From Pachypanchax playfairii (taxonomy: Eukaryota > Chordata > Actinopteri > Cyprinodontiformes > Aplocheilidae): a stretch of 64,000 nt of DNA. The position numbers and the translations under genes were made by a program. The notes under the pieces are model-generated. The model did no database searches, was not told where the DNA came from, and worked only from the letters and a program-made list of their open reading frames with translations. Within the stretch, counting starts at the first letter, position 1, and each line of letters opens with the position of its first letter. The stretch lies in assembly GCA_006937955.1 (NCBI GenBank), contig SSNP01000051.1:1408750-1472749 (forward strand), in the 5' to 3' direction. Below are positions 10,510-20,340 of this stretch, one piece after another.

Positions 10510-11651
10510 AGGTGTGATGACATCACTGTTTAAACTGGCGTAAAGCTATTTCATGTAGTAGATATGCCCGCATATGTCAACTCACAAAAGAATTTGATTA
10601 AAAAACTAACACGGCGGGGGTGTACGAGCAGGTCAGAATCCTCTTCTCAGCAACACGGTTCTTTTCATTAATGATATGTGGGTCTCCCTGGCTGACTTCG
10701 CTCTGATTGGTTACAACCATTGCCCGCAGCAAGCCTTTCTTCTCGGCTCCGTCAACAGTCCAGTAACACGGCGAGTGGACGTTTACAACCGTATATGTTC
10801 GAGCCTGAAATGTCTTCTGAGGAAGACGGAGGGGTGAACACATAAAACTCAACTAATCACATGAGCGAATAAACAGTGCTGTCAGATGTTATCAATGAAA
10901 ATAGATTCACAATATGGTATGATAAACCTGTTGCTCACGGACATTGTTGCTAGAGCGGCTATCACATGCTAGCATCATGAACTCTTCAGACCACGAACAA
11001 ACGTTTATCAGGCAAGGCAGCATTTTATTAAATAAATAAACTTACGGGTATTGACTATGTGGTCACCTCCTTCAGGGTTGGTAAAGAATTTTTAATTAAA
11101 ATCAGTTTCTTTGACAATCCCAACTTGAATTCACCCAAGTTATGGAAGCAGTCCTCCGTGAAGTGAGCTGAACATATTTTCAAATTGAGGTTATAACTGC
11201 GTGGCACTTCTCCATAAATGAACTTCAGCCACTCGTCTCTTGTTTTTTTCATCCTTCGGGAGTGAGTGTAAACTTCCAGCATGGGTTGAGCATCCTTGGA
11301 CACAACAGGTCCCCGTTTGCGTAGCCATCTCTTCTCAAGAGCAGCAGCACAAGCTAGCGCAACGCAGCTACCGGTGTATGGGCTAGGGTTGGGGTGGGGG
11401 GATGGGGGGTTGGACTGTTTACTTCACTGTGCACTTTTATTGGACGCTATGAAATACGTAGGATGAAATGCCACGTAGGAAAAAATGGTGCTTTCCGATT
11501 TAACCGTTTTTTAAATATGAAACAAAGCGGACCGCCCACAAACGGGAACTTTGATACTCGCTTTGGACGTTCACACAGCCTCATCAGTGAACAACACATC
11601 ATGATATACCCCAAAAAACTCAGAAAAGTGCATTTTGATGTCATAACCCCT
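10510..11651 (-). mobile_element. TTAA-flanked element with 16-bp inverted ends, carrying a THAP fragment
   Basis: The left end AGGTGTGATGACATCA and the complement of the right end AGGGGTTATGACATCA agree at 14 of 16 positions. Both are directly flanked by TTAA (10506-10509 and 11652-11655), as for TTAA-targeting (piggyBac-like) transposons. The interior holds a broken THAP-like zinc finger on the minus strand (11055-11328) but no recognisable transposase core. It is probably non-autonomous. Confidence 0.65.
11055..11328 (-). pseudogene. THAP-type zinc-finger domain fragment, frameshifted
   Basis: From an ATG at 11328-11326 the minus strand reads MATQTGTCCVQGCSTH...LHSLPKDE. After a one-base frame change in a run of A it continues DEWLKFIYGEVPRSYNLNL, KICSAHFTEDCF and LKL-like residues to the stop at 11055. 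The early Cys pair and the later C-x2-H (CSAH) fit the C2CH pattern of THAP domains, which bind DNA in P-element transposases and THAP proteins. There is no downstream catalytic region, so it is an inactive fragment within the TTAA element. Confidence 0.6.
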
Positions 11652-11953
11652 TTAAGACTTCGAAGATACTGGGTCAAATTGACTGTTTATGGCAACTACA
11701 ATCTGACAACAAGTGGCAGCAACAAAAAAAAGATATTTAGTGAGGTGGTGAGGAAAGTAGATGTGACTTGTGTGACACACCAGGACTGCATCCACAATCA
11801 GAAGAAAACTGGGAAGGAGGAAGTACAAAAAGTCTAAGGCAGGTCTCATGACAATAGGTCATCAGTATCAGAAAAGAAAACAGCCTTTGGCAAACCTATA
11901 GGACACTTCAAATATATTGTAATGCCTTTTGGTCGATCCAATCCACGTTTTAA

Positions 11954-13041
11954 AGGTCCTGTATCATGAAAAATCCGCTTTTTGGAGCTTTTAACCATGT
12001 TGTGATGCTATTTCTTTATTTAAAAGACCTCCAGAGTGATTTTTGGCTTAATTCGTGCGTTCCTGAGTAATCTTCCTGAATCCTGCGCTCTGAGCAGCTG
12101 CTTTACTCGCTCATGTAAAACGACTGAGTTTGAGCCCCGTTACGTCACGGTGTCGCATCAGGAAGTTCCTTTTTTCTCAGGTACGAGGCGAGCTGCGAGA
12201 GTCCGAAACAATTTGTCAGGAGCTCATCACGGCAGATGTCTTAACCTACAGCCCAGAGTTCCCACACTTCAACCACCTGCTGCTCTTTATTAGCATGAGC
12301 TGCTAATAAAAACTTATCAACTTGACCCTGCTAATCACATATCAGTATGACTCCAGTTTTACAGCTGAGCTCCATGTCACCGCAGCCCGTCCCACCACCG
12401 GATAAAACACTCAGTCACTCACCCTGCCAGCGCTCAGTCATACGTCCCATTTGCCACAAGCTCCTGTTAGCCTCCGTGCTGCAGTTTATCTGCCTCAATA
12501 ATCCAGCCTCAGACCTCAGACCTGTCCCGGTCGACCTCTCTCTCAGTCTGCCCAGCTCTCGGCTGCTGGTCTCGCAGTCAGCGAGTACGGTCGTGGCCTC
12601 CAGAAATCCGCTTCTCGCCTACGACCTGTCTCACTTCACCCGTCCGATCCCAGTCTCGGTGTCATCTCCCAGGTCGGCTCGCATCCAGACACGAGTGGAC
12701 CGTCCTTCCCTCCAGACGCTCCTCACCACCGAGCGTACTCTGACAAATTAGCACCTCCATTTTGTTGTATTTCATTCTAAAAATGTCTCGTCGAAAATGT
12801 GCATTTGGCTGCAAGAGTTACAGAAGTTTGTTTAGTGTTTCTAAACAGCCCAATCACACTCACAGGTGGGAGGCGGGGTTTTAGGTAAACCAAGCGTTTT
12901 ACTTCCTGGTCAAAGAATAACTCGAGAATATAAGTTATATTTCAGGACAAATGAAGTGAATATAACTCAGACAGTAAGATTTTATCATATATGTGCCGAT
13001 CCCAGACGTTGAAAACTGTAAAATAGCATGATACAGTCCCT
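11954..13041. mobile_element. TTAA-flanked non-autonomous element, about 1.1 kb
   Basis: The left end AGGTCCTGTATCATG (after TTAA at 11950-11953) matches the complement of the right end AGGGACTGTATCATG (before TTAA at 13042-13045) at 13 of 15 positions. The interior is partly GC-rich, with short frames of no recognisable product. Confidence 0.6.
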
Positions 13042-13045
13042 TTAA

Positions 13046-13275
13046 TTGCGGGAGCTAATGAATACTAATGAGCAAAGGAGGTATGATGAAACAAATACAG
13101 GCCGTGAGAACTTGGGAGAACTCGGGTTTTATCACCACCTGAGTAGTTTGAGAGATAAAAACTGAAAGAGAAGTTGTTGACCTGTTTTCACACCCACTAT
13201 GAAGGTAAGAACACCTGTGGAGCTAAAATATTCAACAGAAACCTCAGAAAAACCGTTATTAATGGAATGGCCTCT
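13046..13275 (+). mobile_element. TTAA-MITE family, copy A (right part only)
   Basis: Shares the block with AATATTCAACAGAAACCTCA and the end ATGGAATGGCCTCTTTAA with the copies at 23578-24062 and 46893-47284. The left part is missing, and the fragment abuts the preceding TTAA element. Confidence 0.65.
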
Positions 13276-13305
13276 TTAAGCAGAAGGAGCATCATTTAGG
13301 AGGAA

Positions 13306-14440
13306 GTCAGGATAAAGCCAATGAACTGAACATGTTTTTCAACAGGTTCAGTTTAGAAACAATCCCAACATCTTCCTCTCTTACTGCAAGCTAAACAGAC
13401 CTCCCACCATCCCTTTACCCACAGCTTCCCTGTCACACCTCAACTGTCTCACCTTCTAACTCAGTCATGAATGCTGTTTCTGGTGCTTTTCCATCATCTC
13501 CAACATCAGAAGAAGCTGGTGTCCCCATTGCCTCCACCTCCTGCCTGTCTGTATCTACCAGTCAGGTGACAAAGCAGCTGGAGAGACTGAACAGGAACAA
13601 GGCAGCTGGTCCAGATAGTGTTAGCCCCAGAGTCCTAAAGGCTTGTGCAGATCAGCTATGGGGGATTCTGCAGTGTATCTTCAACCTCAGTCTCACCCAG
13701 GAGAAGGTACAAATTCTATGGGAAACATCCTGCCTTGTTCCAGTACCAAAGACATCTCATCCATTGGCACCTAATGACTACAGGTCTGTTGCCCTAACAT
13801 CCCACATCATGAAAGTCTTGGAGAGACTCATATTGGTCCACCTAAATAAGCAAAAAAGGCAATTTCAAGACCCTCTGCAGTTTGCTGGGGTCGGAGTGGA
13901 AGATGCCATCATACACCTGCTTCAACAAACCCACTGTCATCTGGACAAAGCATGCAGCACTGTGAGGATCATGTTTTTTTTATTTCTCCAGTGTATTTAA
14001 CACAATTCAGCCTGTTTTACTGTGTACTGTGTTTTACTGTCTACAATCACCTGCATTAAGGACTACCTCACAAACAGACCACAGTTTGAGAGACTGAAGA
14101 GTTTTATGTCTGACCAGGTGATCAGCAGCAGAGGAGCACCACAGGGGACTGTACTCTCACCATTCCTTTTCACTCTGCACACTTCAGACTTTCAGTACAG
14201 GTCAGAGTCCTGTCATCTGCAAAGATACTCTGATGACTCTGCAGTTGTTGGTTGGCTCAGAGATGGACAAGAGACTGAGTAAATAGAACTGGTGGATCGC
14301 TTTGTGGCCTGGTGTGGGAACAATCATCTCATCTTGAATGTGAACAAGACAAAGGAGATGATTGTGGATTTTAGGAAGAGCAGCAACATACCAAAACCCA
14401 TTTCCATCATGGGAGAAGAAGTGGAGGTGGTGGAGGAGTA
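13306..14440 (+). pseudogene. L2-type LINE reverse transcriptase, truncated and frameshifted
   Basis: Colinear with residues of the full L2 ORF at 16954-19872: the NELNMFFNRFS-like start, NKAAGPDSVSPRVLK, PNDYRSVALTSHIMKVLERL, GVEDAIIHLL, then after a frame break at about 14000 GAPQGTVLSPFLFT and RYSDDSAVVG. Frames are 13467-14000 and 14022-14282, with a stop at 14280. The endonuclease half is absent. The copy stops at 14440, where a Tc1 is inserted; no LINE sequence resumes on the other side. Confidence 0.85.
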
Positions 14441-14442
14441 TA

Positions 14443-16045
14443 CAGTGGGGCAAAAAAGTATTTAGTCAGCCACCAATTGTGTAAGTTCTCCCACTTAAAA
14501 AGATCAGAGAGGCCTGTAATTTTCATCATAGGTATACCTCAACTATGAGAGACAAAATGAGGAAAAAAAATCCAGAAAATCACATTGTCTGATTTTTAAA
14601 GAATTTATTTGCAAATTATGGTGGAAAATAAGTATTTGGTCAATAACAAAAGTTAATCTCAATACTTTGTTATATAGCCTTTGTTGGCAATGACAGAGGT
14701 CAAACGTTTTCTGTAAGTCTTCACAAGGTTTTCACACACTGTTGCTGGTATTTTGGCCCATTCCTCCATGCAGATCTCCTCTAGAGCAGTGATGTTTTGG
14801 GGCTGACGCTGGGCAACACGGACTTTCAACTCCCTCCAGAGATTTTCTATGGGGTTGAGATCTGGAGACTGGCTAGGCCACTCCAGGACCTTGAAATGCT
14901 TCTTACGAAGCCACTCCTTCGTTGCCCGGGCGGTGTGTTTGGGATCATTGTCATGCTGAAAGACCCAGCCACGTCTCATTTTCAATGCCCTTGCTGATGG
15001 AAGGAGGTTTTCACTCAAAATCTTACGATACATGGCCCCATTCATTCTTTCCTTTACACGGATCAGTCGTCCTGGTCCCCTTGCAGAAAAACCACCCCAA
15101 AGCATGATGTTTCCACCCCCATGCTTTACAGTAGGTATGGTGTTCTTTGGATCCAACTCAGCATTCTTTCCCCTCCAAACACGACAAGTTGAGTTTCTAC
15201 CAAGAAGTTCTATTTTGGTTTCATCTGACCATATGATGTTCTCCCAATCCTCTTCTGGATCATCCAAATGCTCTCTAGCAAACCGCAGACGGGCCTGGAC
15301 GTGTCCTGGCTTCAGCAGGGGGACACGTCTGGCACTGCAGGATTTGAGTCCCTGGCGGCGTAGTGTGTTACTGATGGTAGCCTTTGTTACTTTGGTCCCA
15401 GCTCTCTGCAGGTCATTCACTAGGTCCCTCCGTGTGGTTCTGGGATTTTTGCTCACCGTTCTTGTGATCATTTTGACCCCACGGGGTGAGATCTTGCGTG
15501 GAGCCCCAGATCGAGGGAGATTATCAGTGGTCTTGTATGTCTTCCATTTTCTAATAATTGCTCCCACCGTTGATTTCTTCACACCAAGCTGCTTACCTAT
15601 TGCAGATTCAGTCTTCCCAGCCTGGTGAAGGTCTACAATTGTGTTTCTGGTGTCCTTTGACAGCTCTTTGGTCTTGGCCATAGTGGAGTTTGGAGCGTGA
15701 CTGTTTGAGGTTGTGGACAGGTGTCTTTTATACTGATAACGAGTTCACACAGGTGCCATTAATACAGGTAACGAGTGGAGGACCGAGGAGCCTCTTAAAG
15801 AAGTTACAGGTCTGTGAAAGCCAGAAATCTTACTTGTTTGTAGGTGACCAAATACTTATTTTCCACCATAATTTGCAAATAAATTCTTTAAAAATCAGAC
15901 AATGCGATTTTCTGGATTTTTTTTTCCTCATTTTGTCTCTCATAGTTGAGGTATACCTATGATGAAAATTACAGGCCTCTCTGATCTTTTTAAGAGGGAG
16001 AACTTACACAATTGGTGGCTGACTAAATACTTTTTTGCCCCACTG
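14443..16045 (-). mobile_element. Complete Tc1-like transposon (1603 bp) with long inverted repeats
   Basis: Both ends read CAGTGGGGCAAAAAAG inward and are flanked by TA (14441-14442 and 16046-16047). The roughly 200-bp terminal repeats are near-identical. The only gene is the minus-strand transposase at 14659-15681. It inserted into the end of a decayed L2 copy, next to a (TA)n tract. Confidence 0.95.
14659..15681 (-). CDS. Tc1/mariner-family transposase, 340 aa, apparently intact
   Basis: It cuts and rejoins the ends of its own element at TA sites. The N-terminus (residues about 1-120) has two helix-turn-helix motifs (GKTESAIGKQLGVKKSTV; TKATISNTLRRQGLKS) joined by a basic linker. The catalytic part shows SDETK, QHDNDPKH and SPDLNPIENLW; the last two are 34 residues apart, i.e. 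DD34E of Tc1. The length of 340 aa is usual. The frame has no break. Against the other copies here it has LLGRN in place of LFGRN and WGGF in place of WGCF, so integrity of the frame does not prove activity. Confidence 0.93.
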   Translation of the reverse strand: MAKTKELSKDTRNTIVDLHQAGKTESAIGKQLGVKKSTVGAIIRKWKTYKTTDNLPRSGAPRKISPRGVKMITRTVSKNPRTTRRDLVNDLQRAGTKVTKATISNTLRRQGLKSCSARRVPLLKPGHVQARLRFAREHLDDPEEDWENIIWSDETKIELLGRNSTCRVWRGKNAELDPKNTIPTVKHGGGNIMLWGGFSARGPGRLIRVKERMNGAMYRKILSENLLPSARALKMRRGWVFQHDNDPKHTARATKEWLRKKHFKVLEWPSQSPDLNPIENLWRELKVRVAQRQPQNITALEEICMEEWAKIPATVCENLVKTYRKRLTSVIANKGYITKY

Positions 16046-16069
16046 TATATATATATATATATATATATA
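16046..16069. repeat. (TA)n microsatellite next to the Tc1 end
   Basis: About twelve TA units directly at the Tc1 right border. The insertion probably used one of these TA dinucleotides. Confidence 0.85.
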
Positions 16070-16635
16070 ATTTCTTCATTTAAACATTTTTTTTTTGTAA
16101 AACCGCCTTTGAGGGGAAAGTGTTACATTTATGTTCAAAGAAGCTGCTCTTCCCTTCACAGTCTTTAGTCTTCCCAGCAAACACGCTCAACATTCAGTGA
16201 CAGATTACATGTGAGAGTGCACTGTGACAGAATGCCTTAATTATAGATTAATTGTGTCATTAGCAGGTTTCTGCTGTTGGCACCACATTGGGCCTGTCAA
16301 GGTTAATTACTGTAACATGTTTATTTGCTGTCAGCCACTGCAGCAAGCTGTCACTTGCAAGGAAACACAGACAAACACACAGACACTGTTCACTCAAACA
16401 ATTCACAGGGTACCTCGCTTCCCTCAAGCCTGCAACATTTTTTTTCTGCTTCAGCTCATTTTGTAAATATCAGTCACAGCAATTTAACAGTTTCTCACAA
16501 TTAAAAAGTAACTAAAGTCAACAGAGGTGGAAGCAATGATAATGAAGGGTCACCCACTTAAAATAATATTATTCTTAAGACAAATATTTTTTCTTGTTCC
16601 CTCAAAACATGAATGGGCAAAAGTAGTTTCTTAAC
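16070..16635. other. Spacer without recognised gene
   Basis: AT-rich; short frames only. It ends at the TTAA (16632-16635) that starts the next element. Confidence 0.5.
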
Positions 16636-19600
16636 CCTCTAAGACCCAACTTATTAAAAAATAGCCAGAAAATTCTGATTATTTGGAACTGGGATGCTTA
16701 CGAAGCCTTAGAACAAAATTCACAAACGTTTTTTGCTGTATCATGTTATTTATAATAGATTTTTTGTATCACATTTATTACATTGGCCGTGATTTTTTTC
16801 GTGATTTTTTAAAATTACAGCCGTCTTTTGACAGACTTCAGCTGTCAAATTAGTTTTGTTTTAAAGGGAATTTTGCGTCGGTTCGGGGGCTGTGCTGCAC
16901 GGGAGAGTTTTTTGGATGTTTTTGGCTCTTTTTGGCTGTTTCCAGATTTGGTTATGATGAGTCTCCATGGCAACGGAAGACTTGTTTATCAGCGTGACCA
17001 ACTGATAAAACTCTCCCAAATCAAAATTAACAGTGAAATAACACAGCAAATCCCGCTGGAGTTGAAGAGAAAGAGAAGAGGACGCAGGGCAGGAGTGAAG
17101 CAGAGAGAAAAGCGGTGGAGATTTAAACCGTTTCTTCCAACTGTTGTGATGGGTAACGTCAGATCGCTAGCTAACAAAACGGACGAGCTCGAGGTGCTAA
17201 CCAGGTCCCAGAGAGAGTACAGAGAATGCAGTTTTATGTGTTTCACCGAGACGTGGCTGCATGAACACATCCCGGACAGTAACGTGTCTGTACACGGCTT
17301 TATGACGGTCCGCGCAGACCGCAGTAAGCAACTCAGCGGGAAGCTGAGGGGAGGTGGAATCCTAGTGCTGGTTAACCAGCGTTGGTGTCATCCTGGACAT
17401 GTCACCGTAAAGGAGAAGATCTGTACGAGGGACATCGAACTGTTAGCTGTGAGTTTCCGTCCATATTATTTACCCAGAGAGTTTACCTGTGTTATTCTGG
17501 TAGCGGTTTATATAATACCTGGTACCGCTCCAGAAACTGCCTGTGATGTCATCAGCTCCGTTGTTGCGAGGCTACAAACACAGCATCCAAACTCAGTTAT
17601 GGCGATCTCTGGAGACTTCAACAACGTCTCCCTCTCTACAGCTTTACCAACATTCCAACAGTTTGTCAGCTGCTCCACCAGAGAAAATAAGACGTTGGAC
17701 TTATTTTATGTAAATATTAAAAATGCATACAGCTCCTCTGCCCTGCCACCTTTAGGAAGATCTGACCATAATCTGGTTCTTCTCACCTCCACATACAAGC
17801 CCATCGTTCAGCAGCAACCAGTGATCACAAAAACCATCAAAACCTGGTCTAATGATGCTGAAGGTGCTCTGAAAAGTTGCTTCGAGGCTACGGACTGGAA
17901 TGTCCTCTGTGAACCTCATGGAGACAACATCAACACCATGACTGAGTGTGTGACAGATTATATAAACTTCTGTGTGGACAGCATCGTACCAACAAGAACT
18001 GTGAGGTGCTTCCCCAATAACAAACCCTGGATCACCAGAGACCTGAAAAAGCTGCTGAACATCAAAAAGAAAGCCTTCAGGGATGGTGACAGGGAGTTAT
18101 TAAAGACAACACAAAAACAACTTAAAGCACAAACAAGGAAGTGCAAGGAGGACTACAGGAGGAAGCTAGAGAGTCAGCTCCAGCAGAACAACGTGAGGGA
18201 TGTGTGGTCTGGAATGAAGAAGATCACCGGCTTCAAGGTAAAGGGGGACCAGACTGATGGAGGTCTGGACAGAGCTAATGAACTGAACATGTTCTTCAAC
18301 AGGTTCAGTTCCCCCCCTGCCTCCATCCCCACAGACCACACACCCTCCATGAGCCCACAGCTTTCCTGTCACACCTCCACTTCGTCACCCTGCAGCTCAG
18401 TCATGGACCAGAACACTGCATCATCTTCCTCCACCTCAGAGCACCCAAAGACCTCCTCTGCCTCCACCTCCACTCTGTCGGTGACCTGCTACCAGGTCAA
18501 GAAACAACTGGAGAAACTGAACCAGAACAAGGCTGCAGGTCCAGATGGTGTCAGTCCCAGAGTTCTCAAGACCTGCTCAATGCAACTATGTCCAGTTCTC
18601 CAGCACCTCTTCAACACCAGTCTGAGACAGAAAACAGTTCCTGTGCTGTGGAAAACATCCTGCCTTGTTCCAGTACCTAAAAAACCACAACCAGCTGAAC
18701 CAAACGACTACAGACCAGTTGCCCTGACATCTCACGTCATGAAAGTCCTGGAGAGACTCTTACTGGCTCACCTCAACAAGCAGGTCAGCACCTTTCAGGA
18801 CCCATTACAGTTTGCATACCGTAATGGGCTTGGGGTTGAAGATGCCATCATCTACCTGCTTCACAGAGCACACGCTCATCTGGACCAATCAGGCAGCACT
18901 TTGAGGGTCATGTTCTTTGACTTCTCAAGTGCTTTTAACACAATTCAGCCTGCTTTGTTATGTGAGAAGCTCCATAAATTCCAGGTGGATTCCTCCACAA
19001 CCTCCTGGATTTATGACTACCTCACAAACAGACCACAGTTTGTGAGACTGGGGGGTTGTGTGTCTGGGATGGAGGTCAGCAGCACTGGAGCGCCACAAGG
19101 AACTGTACTCTCACCATTTCTCTTCACGATGTACACCTCTGACTTCCAGTACAACTCTGAGTCCTGTCATCTGCAGAAATACTCTGATGACTCTGCAGTT
19201 GTTGGGTGCATCAGTGAGGGACAAGAAGCTGAGTATAGAGAACTGGTCAGTCAGTTTGTGAAATGGTGCAGTAACAATCATCTCGTTTTAAATAGCAGCA
19301 AAACTAAGGAGATGATTGTTGACTTCAGGAGGAGAAAGAATCAACACAGCAGTATTTCCATCCTAGGAGAGGAGGTAGAGGTGGTGGAGGAATACAAGTA
19401 CCTTGGAGTTCAGCTGGACAACAGACTAGAGTGGAAATGCAACACAGAATACATCTACAAGAAAGGTCAGAGCAGACTCTACTTCTTAAGGAAGCTGAGA
19501 TCTTTTAATGTCTGCACCAAGATGTTGCAAATCTTCTATAGGTCTGTTGTGGAAAGTGCAATCAGCTTTGCAGCCATCTGCTGGGGCAGCAGCATCAGAA

Positions 19601-19918
19601 CCAGAGACTTGAAGAGAATCAACAAACTGATCAGGAAAGCTGGATCTGTGCTGGGAGTATCTCTGGAGCCGCTGGAGCTGATTGTACAAAAAAGAATGCT
19701 GGACAAGCTGATGAAGATGATGGAGGACTCTTCTCACCCTCTGCACGACACAGTGATCAAACAACAGAGTGTGTTCAGTGAGAGGCTTCTTCAGGTCCGA
19801 TGCAAGACCGAAAGATACAAAAGATCATTCCTGCCTGCAGCCATTAGCCTCTACAACAAGAACAGACCTTGATTTTTATTATTGTATTGTTGTCTTCATT
19901 GTTGTTTTTATTGTTGGA

Positions 19919-19956
<38 letters not shown>

Positions 19957-20188
19957 ACTACAACGTTGAATTTCCCTTCTGGGATAAATAAAGTATTTTT
20001 CATTTCATCATTTCATTTCATTTACGGTTTAATTGTAATATAAAAAATGAGTTAATAATAGTGCATTCATCCATATAATAATGATGATTTAACCTGAAAA
20101 AAAAGGCATGTGGATCATTTACTGGGAGCAGCCATGTTAGAAATGATCAAAACTATGTAGCAAATATGATACACGGGGCATTATAGGG
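16636..20188. mobile_element. piggyBac-like TTAA element split by an L2 LINE
   Basis: The left terminus CCCTCTAAGACCC follows TTAA at 16632-16635. The complement of the right terminus, CCCTATAATGCCCC, precedes TTAA at 20189-20192. Only about 170 bp on each side belongs to the element; the rest is the inserted L2 (about 16800-20022). It has no transposase of its own, so it was a small non-autonomous element. Confidence 0.6.
16954..19872 (+). CDS. L2-clade non-LTR retrotransposon ORF (APE endonuclease + reverse transcriptase), about 972 aa
   Basis: An open frame extends from before the first ATG (16954) to TGA at 19872. The apurinic-type endonuclease contains GNVRSLANKTDEL, FTETWLHEH, ISGDFNN and GRSDHNLVLL (residues about 60-290). 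The reverse transcriptase has NKAAGPDGVSPRVL, PNDYRPVALTSHVM, FFDFSSAFNTIQ, GAPQGTVLSPFLFT and the catalytic YSDDSAVVG (residues about 530-850). The polymerase box is YSDD rather than the common FADD/YADD. The 3' end has an A-run (19920-19953) and then AATTTCCCTTCTGGGATAAATAAAG with a CATTT-rich tail, typical of fish L2. There is no ORF1 upstream. The frame appears intact, so the copy is young. It encodes the enzyme that nicks target DNA and reverse transcribes its RNA in place. Confidence 0.92.
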   Translation: MMSLHGNGRLVYQRDQLIKLSQIKINSEITQQIPLELKRKRRGRRAGVKQREKRWRFKPFLPTVVMGNVRSLANKTDELEVLTRSQREYRECSFMCFTETWLHEHIPDSNVSVHGFMTVRADRSKQLSGKLRGGGILVLVNQRWCHPGHVTVKEKICTRDIELLAVSFRPYYLPREFTCVILVAVYIIPGTAPETACDVISSVVARLQTQHPNSVMAISGDFNNVSLSTALPTFQQFVSCSTRENKTLDLFYVNIKNAYSSSALPPLGRSDHNLVLLTSTYKPIVQQQPVITKTIKTWSNDAEGALKSCFEATDWNVLCEPHGDNINTMTECVTDYINFCVDSIVPTRTVRCFPNNKPWITRDLKKLLNIKKKAFRDGDRELLKTTQKQLKAQTRKCKEDYRRKLESQLQQNNVRDVWSGMKKITGFKVKGDQTDGGLDRANELNMFFNRFSSPPASIPTDHTPSMSPQLSCHTSTSSPCSSVMDQNTASSSSTSEHPKTSSASTSTLSVTCYQVKKQLEKLNQNKAAGPDGVSPRVLKTCSMQLCPVLQHLFNTSLRQKTVPVLWKTSCLVPVPKKPQPAEPNDYRPVALTSHVMKVLERLLLAHLNKQVSTFQDPLQFAYRNGLGVEDAIIYLLHRAHAHLDQSGSTLRVMFFDFSSAFNTIQPALLCEKLHKFQVDSSTTSWIYDYLTNRPQFVRLGGCVSGMEVSSTGAPQGTVLSPFLFTMYTSDFQYNSESCHLQKYSDDSAVVGCISEGQEAEYRELVSQFVKWCSNNHLVLNSSKTKEMIVDFRRRKNQHSSISILGEEVEVVEEYKYLGVQLDNRLEWKCNTEYIYKKGQSRLYFLRKLRSFNVCTKMLQIFYRSVVESAISFAAICWGSSIRTRDLKRINKLIRKAGSVLGVSLEPLELIVQKRMLDKLMKMMEDSSHPLHDTVIKQQSVFSERLLQVRCKTERYKRSFLPAAISLYNKNRP

Positions 20189-20192
20189 TTAA

Positions 20193-20272
20193 AGAGGCCA
20201 TACATAAATTCCATGAGTTTGTGGTTATTTCTTAAGAATTAAGCTGTAATATGAAACAATTTATATCTTAAA
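20193..20272 (+). mobile_element. TTAA-MITE family, copy B (left end only)
   Basis: AAGAGGCCATACATAAATTCC follows TTAA and runs through the GTAATATGAAACA block shared with 46893-47284. It stops where a tRNA-like SINE begins. Its TTAA (20189-20192) is shared with the neighbouring piggyBac-like element. Confidence 0.6.
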
Positions 20273-20274
20273 AA

Positions 20275-20340
20275 TGTTAGTCTAGTGGGAATGCGCTTGC
20301 CTCTCCTGCAAAGGATTGTGGTTCAATCCTCAGTGCTGAC
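20275..20340 (+). mobile_element. tRNA-derived SINE head
   Basis: A box TAGTCTAGTGG (20278-20288) and B box GGTTCAATCC (20320-20329) are spaced as in a tRNA gene. There is no acceptor-stem pairing, so it is a SINE promoter remnant rather than a tRNA gene. Confidence 0.6.

Noticed and set aside
12347..12751. 134-codon frame in the TTAA element at 11954-13041
   Set aside because: No domain, no homology I recognise, Ser/Pro/Arg-rich from GC-rich composition; not supported as a gene.
15032..15628. A 198-codon plus-strand frame opposite the Tc1 transposase (also at 31176-31772 and 32120-32716)
   Set aside because: It is the antisense shadow of the conserved transposase frame and recurs only because the Tc1 copies recur.
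20278..20329. Possible second tRNA gene
   Set aside because: A and B boxes are present, but no acceptor or anticodon stem pairs and no terminator is placed correctly; it is a SINE head.
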